Positions 1 to 6,552 of a stretch of DNA of 18,148 bases are shown here, one piece after another. The stretch comes from UBA8337 sp965657665 (GTDB taxonomy: Bacteria; Pseudomonadota; Alphaproteobacteria; RS24), in assembly GCA_965657665.1 (NCBI GenBank), contig CBFHPF010000023.1:1-18148 (forward strand). The letters run 5' to 3'. The translations under genes and the position numbers were made by a program. The notes under the pieces are model-generated. The model worked only from the letters and a program-made list of their open reading frames with translations. It did no database searches and was not told where the DNA came from. The first letter of the stretch is position 1. Each line of letters begins with the position of its first letter.

Positions 1-163
1 TATTATCAAGACACCATGACAGAAGCGGCGGCTCCAGCGATACGGACGCGAAACTGTTGATTGTCAGGCCGACAGCGTGACCGTCAGCATTTTTCACACC
101 GATAATGGCGACACCGGTGGCGAAATTACCGAACGCGTTTCTGAGGTTTCTTTGCGGTGACAT
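1..163 (-). CDS. Flavin reductase family protein (FMN-binding split barrel), N-terminal part, cut by window edge
   Basis: The minus strand is open from an ATG at 163-161 to the left edge, giving 54 codons. The start NLRNAFGNFATGVAIIG is the usual opening of the flavin reductase-like split-barrel family. It is followed at residues 34-49 by GLTINSFASVSLEPPL, the TxNSFxSVSLxPP signature that contacts FMN. A GGAG ribosome binding site lies just upstream (minus-strand tctcggagtttgtATG). Members either supply reduced flavin to a partner monooxygenase or act as flavin-dependent oxidoreductases; the missing C-terminal part and the unseen downstream neighbour would decide which. The gene is divergent from the permease at 255. 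Family assignment is confident, the specific substrate is unknown. Confidence 0.85.
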   Translation of the reverse strand, partial: MSPQRNLRNAFGNFATGVAIIGVKNADGHAVGLTINSFASVSLEPPLLSWCLDN

Positions 164-254
164 ACAAACTCCGAGAGGATTAGATGACGACTATATGCCT
201 GATTGCCCGAGGTAAATCTAGGGATTGTGGCGAATAGGGGTTATATTTCACGAT
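164..254. promoter_or_regulatory. Divergent intergenic region between flavin reductase and SLC13 permease
   Basis: This 91-base gap must hold the promoters of both divergent genes. For the minus-strand gene a TATAGT -10-like hexamer lies at 195-190, about 27 bases before its ATG, but no good -35 is visible. For the plus-strand gene a TATATT hexamer lies at 242-247, also without a clear -35. An imperfect 18-base inverted repeat, CCCGAGGTAAATCTAGGG, occupies 206-223 between them and could be an operator. All of this is inference from short motifs. Confidence 0.3.
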
Positions 255-2081
255 ATGGTAGAGCAAATTCATATGTGGGCGAGCTTTCTGGTCATTTTTT
301 TGGCCATGATTGCCTATGCCAGCGAAAAATTACCGATGGATGTCACCTCGGTGCTTGTTCTCGTCGTGCTTTTGCTGCTGTTTACCGCCATACCGATGCG
401 CGATGCTGACGGGCAGTTGCTGCTTGAAAGTTCTGACTTACTGGCCGGTTTCGGCAACCCCGCCTTGATGACAATTATGGCCTTACTGGTAATGGCGCAG
501 GGCTTATTTCAGTCGGGCGCACTTGAGAAGCTGATTGAACAAGCCTCGCGGCGCGCCACACGCAACCCCGCCATGGCGGTTTTTATCGTGCTAATTGGCG
601 CCATGCTGTCATCGGCCTTTTTGAACAACACGCCCGTTGTGCTGATGACTATTCCCATATTGCTGGCAATTGCCGGACGCACCAAATCGCGCGCCGCGCC
701 ATATATGATGGGGCTGAGTTTCATCACAATTTTGGGCGGTATGCTGACGCTTATCGGCTCATCGACCAATTTGCTGGTCGCTGATACGGCAGCGCGTTTG
801 GGGATGACGGAAATCGGCTTTTTTGACCAGACAGTGCCCGGGCTGGTGATGATGGCCATCGGCAGTCTCTATGTCTTTTTCATAATGCCGCGCCTGCTGG
901 CCAAGCGCGAAGACAGTGAAGAAAAGCCGGATATGGATAGCGGTCGGCAATTTATTATTGAGCTGCGCTTGCGGCCGGGCGACAGGCTTATCGGCGCGGA
1001 AATGGCAGCCGGTTTTCTACCTGCCCTATCCGGCATGACGCTGCAAATGCTGCAAACCGGCGGACAAAAATTATTACCGCCATTTGACGACCACACTCTG
1101 AAAAGCGGCGATAAATTATTCATTGCCGCCACGCGCCGCGAAATTGCCGATGCGCTGGCGGTGAAAGACCACCCGTTGCGCGCGCATTTGCTATCGCAAG
1201 TACCGGGCGCTGAAGATGCCGATGGCGACTTGATGCTGGCTGAATTGGTGATTGCCCCCGGCTCGCGCATGACAGGCCGTGCTATCGGGCAAACCGGTTT
1301 CACACACACAACCGATTGTATGATTATCGGCTTACAGCGGCGCGCGCGCATGTTGCGCCATGAGATGAGCGATATTCGGCTTGAAGCCGGTGATGTGCTG
1401 CTGGTTATGGGGCAGCAAAGCGCGGTTGAGGGTTTGCGCCATAATCGCGACACGCTGCTGATGGAATGGTCGGCACGTGAACTGCCACGTTTCGAAAAAG
1501 CAGGATGGGCGCGCCTAATTTTTGCCGCAACCGTTATCGCCGCAGCCTCCGGCTTGGTGCCGATTGTGGTCGCCGCCATGAGTGGCGCTATAGCGATGGT
1601 GCTGAGCGGTGTGCTGAATGCGCGACAAGCGGCACGCGGTTTTGATTTACGAATATTTGTCGTTGTCGCCGCGGCGTTGGCAATGGCGCAGGCTATGTCT
1701 GTCACCGGCGGGGCGAGCTATATCGCCGATAATTTCTTGGCTCTTTTTGCCGGTTCATCCCCGGCGATTATCTTGTCGGCGTTCTTTTTACTCTGCGCCG
1801 TTGTTACCAACCTCTTATCCAATAATGCGACGGCGGTTTTGTTTACCCCGCTTGCGGTTAATCTGGCGGTATCGCTTAATGTCGACCCAATGGCTTTTGT
1901 GTTGGCGGTTATTTTTGCTGCCAATTGCAGCTTCGCCACGCCGATTGCCTATCAGACCAATTTATTGGTTATGGCGCCGGGCAATTTCCGCTTCGCTGAT
2001 TTTATGCGCGCCGGCATTCCCCTGATTGTTATTTTGTGGTTATCCTACTCCCTATTCGCGCCTTGGTATTTCAATATGTAA
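255..2081 (+). CDS. SLC13-family (DASS) anion permease with two central RCK-C/TrkA-C domains
   Basis: Inner-membrane transporter of the SLC13/divalent anion:Na+ symporter group (608 aa from this start). Two membrane halves flank a soluble insert. The N-terminal half carries AFLNNTPVVL (residues 121-130) and IGSSTNLL (167-174). The C-terminal half carries LLSNNATAVLFTPL and later FATPIAYQTNLLVM. These paired motifs are the internal repeats that bind ion and substrate in the family. The soluble insert, roughly residues 210-390, looks like two consecutive RCK-C (TrkA-C) domains, each with a basic R-L-x-PGS/D-x-hxG pattern (LRPGDRLIGAEM; IAPGSRMTGRAI). This layout is common in bacterial permeases proposed to move sulfate or dicarboxylates. 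The substrate cannot be read from the sequence. The start is uncertain: an in-frame TTG at 225, ATG at 255 and ATG at 273 are all possible, and none has a strong, well-spaced ribosome binding site. Confidence 0.85.
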   Translation: MVEQIHMWASFLVIFLAMIAYASEKLPMDVTSVLVLVVLLLLFTAIPMRDADGQLLLESSDLLAGFGNPALMTIMALLVMAQGLFQSGALEKLIEQASRRATRNPAMAVFIVLIGAMLSSAFLNNTPVVLMTIPILLAIAGRTKSRAAPYMMGLSFITILGGMLTLIGSSTNLLVADTAARLGMTEIGFFDQTVPGLVMMAIGSLYVFFIMPRLLAKREDSEEKPDMDSGRQFIIELRLRPGDRLIGAEMAAGFLPALSGMTLQMLQTGGQKLLPPFDDHTLKSGDKLFIAATRREIADALAVKDHPLRAHLLSQVPGAEDADGDLMLAELVIAPGSRMTGRAIGQTGFTHTTDCMIIGLQRRARMLRHEMSDIRLEAGDVLLVMGQQSAVEGLRHNRDTLLMEWSARELPRFEKAGWARLIFAATVIAAASGLVPIVVAAMSGAIAMVLSGVLNARQAARGFDLRIFVVVAAALAMAQAMSVTGGASYIADNFLALFAGSSPAIILSAFFLLCAVVTNLLSNNATAVLFTPLAVNLAVSLNVDPMAFVLAVIFAANCSFATPIAYQTNLLVMAPGNFRFADFMRAGIPLIVILWLSYSLFAPWYFNM

Positions 2082-2105
2082 CCCGCGACTATCAGATGAG
2101 CTTTT

Positions 2106-2831
2106 ATGAACCAGTCTAACGGACATCGCCTGCCCTCTTTCTTCATCACGGAGCCTATGCCGTGCCCGTATATTGACGGCCAGATGGAGCGCAAGCTGTT
2201 TACTCATATGACAGGCGATAAGGCTAATGAGATTAACAATAATCTGACCCATGCCGGTTTTCGGCGCAGCCAAACCATCGCCTATCGTCCGGCGTGCGAC
2301 GATTGCAATGCCTGTCGTTCAGTGCGGGTTGATGTGGCGGGTTTTGAACCGTCGAAAAGTTTTAAGCGCATTTTGAAAGCCAATGCCGATTTGACAGCGC
2401 ACATCAAACCGCCGCAAAGCACACGCGAGCAATTTGATTTATTGCGCCTCTATCTGACCTCGCGCCACGCTGAAGGCGGCATGGCGGATATGAGCCCGAA
2501 TGATTTCATGGCCATGGTTGAAGAAACCGCCATTGAGACGCGCTTGGTAGAATATCGCGACGCGCAAGAAAGGCTGGTTGCTTGCCTCATCCGTGACACC
2601 ATGCAAGATGGTTATTCGCTGGTCTATTCGTTTTACGACCCGACGCTGGAAAAGCGTAGCCTAGGCAGTTTCATTATTTTGCAGCAATTAATGGCGGCGA
2701 AAGAGCAAAATAAGCCGCATTTATATCTCGGCTATTTGATAGAGCAATGCTCGAAAATGTCCTACAAAAAACGCTTCACCCCTCTACATATATTAAGTGG
2801 AGATGGCTGGGAGCCTTACAAAAATCAATGA
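2106..2831 (+). CDS. bpt: Aspartate/glutamate leucyltransferase (leucyl-tRNA--protein transferase, Bpt)
   Basis: Cytoplasmic enzyme of the bacterial N-degron pathway. It transfers leucine from Leu-tRNA to N-terminal Asp or Glu, marking the protein for ClpS/ClpAP degradation. The 241-aa length is normal. Family signatures are visible: CPYIDGQMERKLFT near residues 20-33, YRPACDDCNACRSVRV near residues 59-74, a GNAT-like YSFYDPTLEKRSLGSFIIL block in the C-terminal half, and YLGYLIEQCSKMSYKKRFTPLHIL near the end. The sequence is of the Bpt/ATE type, not the Aat type, so the acceptor residues are acidic rather than basic. It begins 24 bases after the permease stop, with a GATGAG sequence about seven bases before the ATG, and may be cotranscribed with it, although no functional tie is evident. 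The TRAP genes follow after 46 bases. Confidence 0.93.
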   Translation: MNQSNGHRLPSFFITEPMPCPYIDGQMERKLFTHMTGDKANEINNNLTHAGFRRSQTIAYRPACDDCNACRSVRVDVAGFEPSKSFKRILKANADLTAHIKPPQSTREQFDLLRLYLTSRHAEGGMADMSPNDFMAMVEETAIETRLVEYRDAQERLVACLIRDTMQDGYSLVYSFYDPTLEKRSLGSFIILQQLMAAKEQNKPHLYLGYLIEQCSKMSYKKRFTPLHILSGDGWEPYKNQ

Positions 2832-2863
2832 TTGCGGAAGTGTGCCGTCACCGTTTTTGTTTA

Positions 2864-2870
2864 AAGGGAG
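2864..2870 (+). promoter_or_regulatory. Ribosome binding site that fixes the TRAP binding-protein start
   Basis: AAGGGAG lies seven bases before the ATG at 2878. The reading frame stays open upstream to 2797, but that upstream start would overlap the end of bpt and would bury the signal peptide. This site and the Tat signal right after 2878 make 2878 the clear start. Confidence 0.8.
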
Positions 2871-2877
2871 AAATTCA

Positions 2878-3960
2878 ATGTCAAAACTTGGACGTCGTAA
2901 ACTGCTTGGCGGTCTGCTGACCGGCACAGCCGCAGCAACAGTTGCCGCACCGGCTTATGCAAAAGGCAAACGCCGCCTGAAAATGGTCACAACATGGCCG
3001 AAAAACTTCCCCGGCCTTGGCACAGCACCGGAAAACATCGCCAAGCGCGTGAACGCAATGACCGATGGCGAATTGGAAATCAAAATCTACGCTGCCGGTG
3101 AATTGGTTGGCGCGTTTGATAGCTTTGATGCGGTGTCAACCGGCACAGCCGATATGTATAACGGCGCTGAATATTACTGGCAGGGTAAATCGAAAGCTTT
3201 CAACTTCTTCACGGCTGTCCCGTTCGGCATGACGGCGCAAGAGCTGAATGCTTGGATTGACTTCGGCGGTGGCCGCGAATTATGGGAAGAATTATCCGCC
3301 AAGTTTAATGTAATCGCCTTTCAATCAGCCAATACAGGCGTTCAAATGGGTGGTTGGTTCAATAAAGAAATCAATAGCCTTGATGATTTTAAGGGTCTGA
3401 AAATCCGTATGCCGGGCCTCGGTGGTGAGGTTATGCGTCGCCTCGGCGCGGCGGCTGTATCTCTGCCCGGCGGTGAGATTTTCCCGTCTTTGAAAAGCGG
3501 CGCGATTGATGCCAGCGAGTGGGTTGGCCCGTGGAATGACTTGGCCTTTGGTTTTCACCAAATCACCAAATTCTACTATTGCCCGGGCTTTCATGAGCCG
3601 GGCGCAGGTTTGTCGACCGGTGTCAATTTAGATGTCTGGAAGTCTCTAAGCTCATCGCACCAAGCGATTATTCGTAATGCTTGTGCGGCTGAAAACGCCG
3701 CTACGGCAAGTGAGTATAATTATAAAAACGCGGCAGCGTTAAAAACGCTGGTGAATAAGCACAATGTAAATGTGCGCAGCTTCGCTCCGGAAATCATGCA
3801 AGCACTCGCTAAAACCTCCGAAAAAGTGCTTGAAGATGCGGCAAAGAGTGATGCGTTCACCGGAAAAGTGTATAAGAGCTTCAAAGCTTCTTTGGCCAAT
3901 TCTATGGAATGGGCTGCACGCAGTGAAGAGCCTTACACCAAGGCCCGTCGCAGCATTTAA
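2878..3960 (+). CDS. TRAP transporter solute-binding protein, TakP-like (2-oxoacid/monocarboxylate type), Tat-exported
   Basis: Periplasmic binding protein (360 aa) of the DctP family that captures substrate for the membrane subunits encoded next. The N-terminus has a twin-arginine signal, GRRKLLGG at residues 5-12, a hydrophobic stretch, and a likely AYA cleavage site at about residues 26-28. The mature part begins KMVTTWPKNFPGLGTAPE. It includes VQMGGWF (155-161), KIRMPGLGGEV (175-185, with the family's conserved substrate-binding Arg at 177) and DASEWVGPWND (211-221). The last motif and YYCPGFHEPG (233-242) are typical of the TakP branch, characterised in Rhodobacter sphaeroides as binding pyruvate and other 2-oxoacids together with Na+. 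Assignment to the TakP branch is by remembered motif similarity, so the exact ligand (2-oxoacid, lactate or similar) remains an inference. First gene of a four-gene run. Confidence 0.9.
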   Translation: MSKLGRRKLLGGLLTGTAAATVAAPAYAKGKRRLKMVTTWPKNFPGLGTAPENIAKRVNAMTDGELEIKIYAAGELVGAFDSFDAVSTGTADMYNGAEYYWQGKSKAFNFFTAVPFGMTAQELNAWIDFGGGRELWEELSAKFNVIAFQSANTGVQMGGWFNKEINSLDDFKGLKIRMPGLGGEVMRRLGAAAVSLPGGEIFPSLKSGAIDASEWVGPWNDLAFGFHQITKFYYCPGFHEPGAGLSTGVNLDVWKSLSSSHQAIIRNACAAENAATASEYNYKNAAALKTLVNKHNVNVRSFAPEIMQALAKTSEKVLEDAAKSDAFTGKVYKSFKASLANSMEWAARSEEPYTKARRSI

Positions 3961-3972
3961 TCCGGAGACGGT

Positions 3973-4512
3973 ATGACCGCAATGTTGACGCGGCTGAGCG
4001 CGCTGATTGATCTGCTCAACCATTCAATTGGCCGTTCGGCCGCGTGGCTTGCTCTGGCGATGGTGCTGGTGCAATTCACTGTGGTCGTTATGAGATATGT
4101 GTTCGGCATCGGCTCTATCATGATGCAAGAAGCCATTGTTTATATGCATGGCGTTTTATTCATGATGGCCGCTGCCGACACGCTTTTGCAAGACGAACAT
4201 GTGCGGGTGGATATCTTCTACGCTTCAGCAAGCAAACAGCGCCAAGCGCTGATTAATATGTTGGGCTGTGCGCTGTTTATCCTGCCCTTTTGCATCATCA
4301 TTTTTTATTATGCCTATGATTACGTCGCCATGAGTTGGTCAGTGCGCGAGGGCTCGCGCGAGACAAGCGGTATTCAGGGCATTTTTCTTCTCAAAACCGT
4401 GATTTTATTATTCGCTGTGCAATTATCACTGCAAGCCATTTCGGGCATTTTGAAAAACGGCCTGATTATATTTAATAGCCAAGCCCTGAATAATGAGGCG
4501 CAAAATGGCTGA
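3973..4512 (+). CDS. TRAP transporter small membrane subunit (DctQ/TakQ-like)
   Basis: Inner-membrane protein of 179 aa with four predicted hydrophobic segments, near residues 20-40, 50-70, 92-115 and 132-155. It has the usual DctQ features: AWLALAMVLVQFTVVVMRYVFG in the first helix, then MQEAIVYMHGVLFMMAAADTLLQDEHVRVDIFY, the conserved helix 2 and loop ending in the HVRVD motif. The subunit pairs with the large permease subunit in Na+-driven uptake. It starts 12 bases after the binding-protein stop with a GGAG site at 3963-3966, and its end overlaps the DctM start by eight bases, so the two subunits are likely translationally coupled. Confidence 0.92.
   Translation: MTAMLTRLSALIDLLNHSIGRSAAWLALAMVLVQFTVVVMRYVFGIGSIMMQEAIVYMHGVLFMMAAADTLLQDEHVRVDIFYASASKQRQALINMLGCALFILPFCIIIFYYAYDYVAMSWSVREGSRETSGIQGIFLLKTVILLFAVQLSLQAISGILKNGLIIFNSQALNNEAQNG
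4495..4498 (+). promoter_or_regulatory. Ribosome binding site that fixes the DctM start
   Basis: GAGG lies six bases before the ATG at 4505. An alternative in-frame ATG at 4493 overlaps this site itself and has no comparable signal, so 4505 is preferred. The site lies inside the end of the DctQ-type gene. Confidence 0.65.
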
Positions 4513-6058
4513 GTCACTTGACCTAATTATGTTCGCCGTCGCCTGTGTTCTGCTGATGACAGGCTTTCCCGTCGCCTTCACCTTGGCCGGTGTTGCGCTG
4601 GCCTTCGGCTTCCTCGGTATATGGTTGGATGTTTTCGACACAGGCTTCTTCTCCGCTTTGCCGCAGCGCATTTTCGGTACCATGACCAATGAAGTGCTGA
4701 TGGCTGTGCCGCTATTTGTATTCATGGGCACCATGCTGGAGCGCGCGCGCATTGCCGAAGACTTGCTGGACAATATGAGCCGCTTATTCGGCACATTGCG
4801 CGGCGGACTTGGCATTTCTGTTTCCATCGTCGGCGCGCTATTGGCGGCCTCAACCGGCATTGTCGGCGCCACTGTGGTGACAATGGGACTGTTATCGTTA
4901 CCCACTATGCTGAAACGCGGCTACGACCCATCTCTGGCGACAGGCTCAATCGCCGCTGCCGGCACTTTGGGGCAAATCATCCCGCCGTCTATTGTGCTGG
5001 TGCTACTCGGCGATGTTATCGCCAATGCCTATCAAAAGGCACAACTTCAGCAAGGCATTTTCTCGCCGGAAACCGTGTCGGTTGGCGAATTGTTTGCCGG
5101 TTCGCTGATACCCGGTCTTGTGCTGGTGTCGCTTTACATTGCCTATCAGCTGATTGTCGCGCATATGCAGCCGCATAAAGCGCCGCCCGCAGAAGCCGAT
5201 GACACAGTGTTGCTGTCTGACCTGCTGCAAGCATTGCTGCCGCCTATCCTGCTGATTGTCGCCGTTCTCGGCTCTATTCTTGGTGGCATTGCGACACCGA
5301 CCGAGGCGGCTGCCGTTGGCGCTGTCGGCACGATATTGCTGGCCGGTGACCGATTAAGCGAAAGCAGTCGCTTTATCCGCCTTGGCGCACTGGCGCTGTT
5401 TTTACTGGTCGCGCAAACCAGCTTTATGGATTTGCGTATGGGCCGCGATGAAATGTCCGTTACCAATTATATCGGCATCACCATTGCGCTCGGCTTTTGC
5501 GGCTTGCTGGCGGCGACTGTTTTGCAAAGCCTGTATCGCGCTTGGCAGCAAGACGTGTTGCGCAGTGTTGTGCGCTCGACCACCCACACCACATCTATGG
5601 TGTTCACCATTCTCATTGGCGCGGCTCTATTCTCGCTAGTGTTTCGTGGCCTTGGCGGTGACGAAACCATTCAGGCCTTGCTGGAAGACCTGCCGGGTGG
5701 CAAATGGACGGCTGTCGCGCTGGTAATGCTGATTATGTTTTTGCTCGGTTTCTTTTTAGACTTCATCGAAATTATTTTCGTTGTCGTGCCGATTGTCGGG
5801 CCCATTTTGCTGGCAATGGATGTCGATCCGGTTTGGCTCGGTGTTATGATGGCGCTTAATTTGCAAACCAGCTTTTTGACACCACCGTTCGGCTTTGCGC
5901 TGTTTTATCTGCGCGGCGTTGCGCCCGACAGCATCAGCACCGGACAAATTTATAAAGGCGCTATTCCTTTTGTCATCATTCAGTTGGCAATGCTGGCTGT
6001 GCTGGCTTTATTTCCACAATTGGCAACTTGGTTGCCTGAGCAAGTTTTTGGGAGCTAG
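4505..6058 (+). CDS. TRAP transporter large permease subunit (DctM/TakM-like), long form
   Basis: Polytopic inner-membrane subunit that forms the Na+-coupled transport path. Visible family blocks include TGFPVAFTLAGVALAFG near residue 20, the VPLFVFMGTMLERARIAEDLL block, GGLGISVSIVGALLAASTGIVGATVVTMGLLSLPTML, AAAGTLGQIIPPSIVLVLLGDV, IATPTEAAAVGAVG, and LGFFLDFIEIIFVVVPIVGPIL. The end carries LQTSFLTPPFGFALFYLRGVAP. At 517 aa it is longer than the roughly 430 aa of a standard DctM. The extra length is mostly an inserted hydrophobic hairpin between IATPTEAAAVGAVG and the SVVRSTTHTTSMVFTILIGAALFSLVF segment, as is usual for the TakM-type branch. This length agrees with the TakP-type binding protein upstream. 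Confidence 0.93.
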   Translation: MAESLDLIMFAVACVLLMTGFPVAFTLAGVALAFGFLGIWLDVFDTGFFSALPQRIFGTMTNEVLMAVPLFVFMGTMLERARIAEDLLDNMSRLFGTLRGGLGISVSIVGALLAASTGIVGATVVTMGLLSLPTMLKRGYDPSLATGSIAAAGTLGQIIPPSIVLVLLGDVIANAYQKAQLQQGIFSPETVSVGELFAGSLIPGLVLVSLYIAYQLIVAHMQPHKAPPAEADDTVLLSDLLQALLPPILLIVAVLGSILGGIATPTEAAAVGAVGTILLAGDRLSESSRFIRLGALALFLLVAQTSFMDLRMGRDEMSVTNYIGITIALGFCGLLAATVLQSLYRAWQQDVLRSVVRSTTHTTSMVFTILIGAALFSLVFRGLGGDETIQALLEDLPGGKWTAVALVMLIMFLLGFFLDFIEIIFVVVPIVGPILLAMDVDPVWLGVMMALNLQTSFLTPPFGFALFYLRGVAPDSISTGQIYKGAIPFVIIQLAMLAVLALFPQLATWLPEQVFGS

Positions 6059-6061
6059 ACC

Positions 6062-6526
6062 ATGAAAATGCCGAATATGATAGTCACCACTTTGGGGGCT
6101 ATCGTCATCATTACGGTGCTGGGTTATTTTTCGCGCGATGATGGTCGTGTCGGTTCGGGCGAAAGCGGTTTGGAAGTCGGTGTGCCGATTGAGCATCAAT
6201 TGCAAAAAAACCAGGAGACAACACCCCTGCCCGTCGTGCTGCGGCTGGTCAATAATAGCGATACTGCGATTGCGCTAACGGCCGATGGGCCATGCAAAGT
6301 CTTCCGCTATGTGGTGACAACTGAGGATGGTGGCTTTTTACAAGCCGTGCGTCGCGCTGATACTTGTGTTGATACCGCCGTTCAATCGTCAATTGCGGCC
6401 AATAATGCGCTGGAAGAAATTCGCCAAGTGCCACTTGATACGGCGCGTTATGAGGCCGGAAATTACACGCTGCGCGTTAAATTTTGGAATTATGAAGGCC
6501 AAGCCGAGTTCAAGCTGGTCGATTGA
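6062..6526 (+). CDS. Small membrane-anchored protein of unknown function, coupled to the TRAP genes; possible BsuPI/Ig-like fold
   Basis: I do not recognise a named family. The 154-aa product has one N-terminal hydrophobic segment (about residues 6-23) and no lipobox, so it should be an uncleaved or poorly cleaved signal anchor with the rest in the periplasm. The periplasmic part looks all-beta: PLPVVLRLVNNSDTAIALTADGPCKVFRYVVTTEDGG, then a closing YEAGNYTLRVKFWNYEGQAEFKL. The pattern N-S-D-T-A, a strand ending in a G turn, then AGNYTLRVKF resembles the BsuPI/Ig-like beta-sandwich group; this is inference. Cys78 and Cys102 could form a disulfide. The ATG lies three bases after the DctM stop, so it is almost certainly cotranscribed with the transporter. 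A role in assembly, ligand sensing or gating of the TRAP system is possible but unproven. Confidence 0.75.
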   Translation: MKMPNMIVTTLGAIVIITVLGYFSRDDGRVGSGESGLEVGVPIEHQLQKNQETTPLPVVLRLVNNSDTAIALTADGPCKVFRYVVTTEDGGFLQAVRRADTCVDTAVQSSIAANNALEEIRQVPLDTARYEAGNYTLRVKFWNYEGQAEFKLVD

Positions 6527-6552
6527 GTAAGCGAATATCGCGCCTATAGGCG
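6527..6552. other. Convergent junction with two short inverted repeats
   Basis: Only 17 bases separate the plus-strand gene (stop 6526) from the parC stop (6544). GCGAATATCGC (6531-6541, arms GCGA/TCGC) and the perfect palindrome CGCCTATAGGCG (6541-6552) lie side by side, the second overlapping the parC stop. Neither is followed by a T-run, so a classical intrinsic terminator is not visible on either strand. Confidence 0.4.

Noticed and set aside
20..160. Plus-strand open frame at the left edge
   Set aside because: No start codon with a ribosome binding site, and the opposite strand encodes a clear flavin reductase N-terminus over the same bases.
869..1705. 278-codon antisense open frame inside the permease gene
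   Set aside because: Ser/Arg/Ala-rich product with no family features. It is a shadow of the real codons on the plus strand.
2797..2877. Upstream start for the TRAP binding protein
   Set aside because: It would overlap the end of bpt and put 27 residues before the Tat signal. The ribosome binding site at 2864-2870 supports 2878.
2832..2877. Possible terminator after bpt (GTG/CAC stem before a T-rich run)
   Set aside because: The stem would be only three pairs and the T-run is interrupted; not enough to call.
4426..4905. 159-codon antisense open frame over the DctQ/DctM junction
   Set aside because: Low-complexity Ser/Pro/Thr-rich product over two recognised genes; treated as a shadow.
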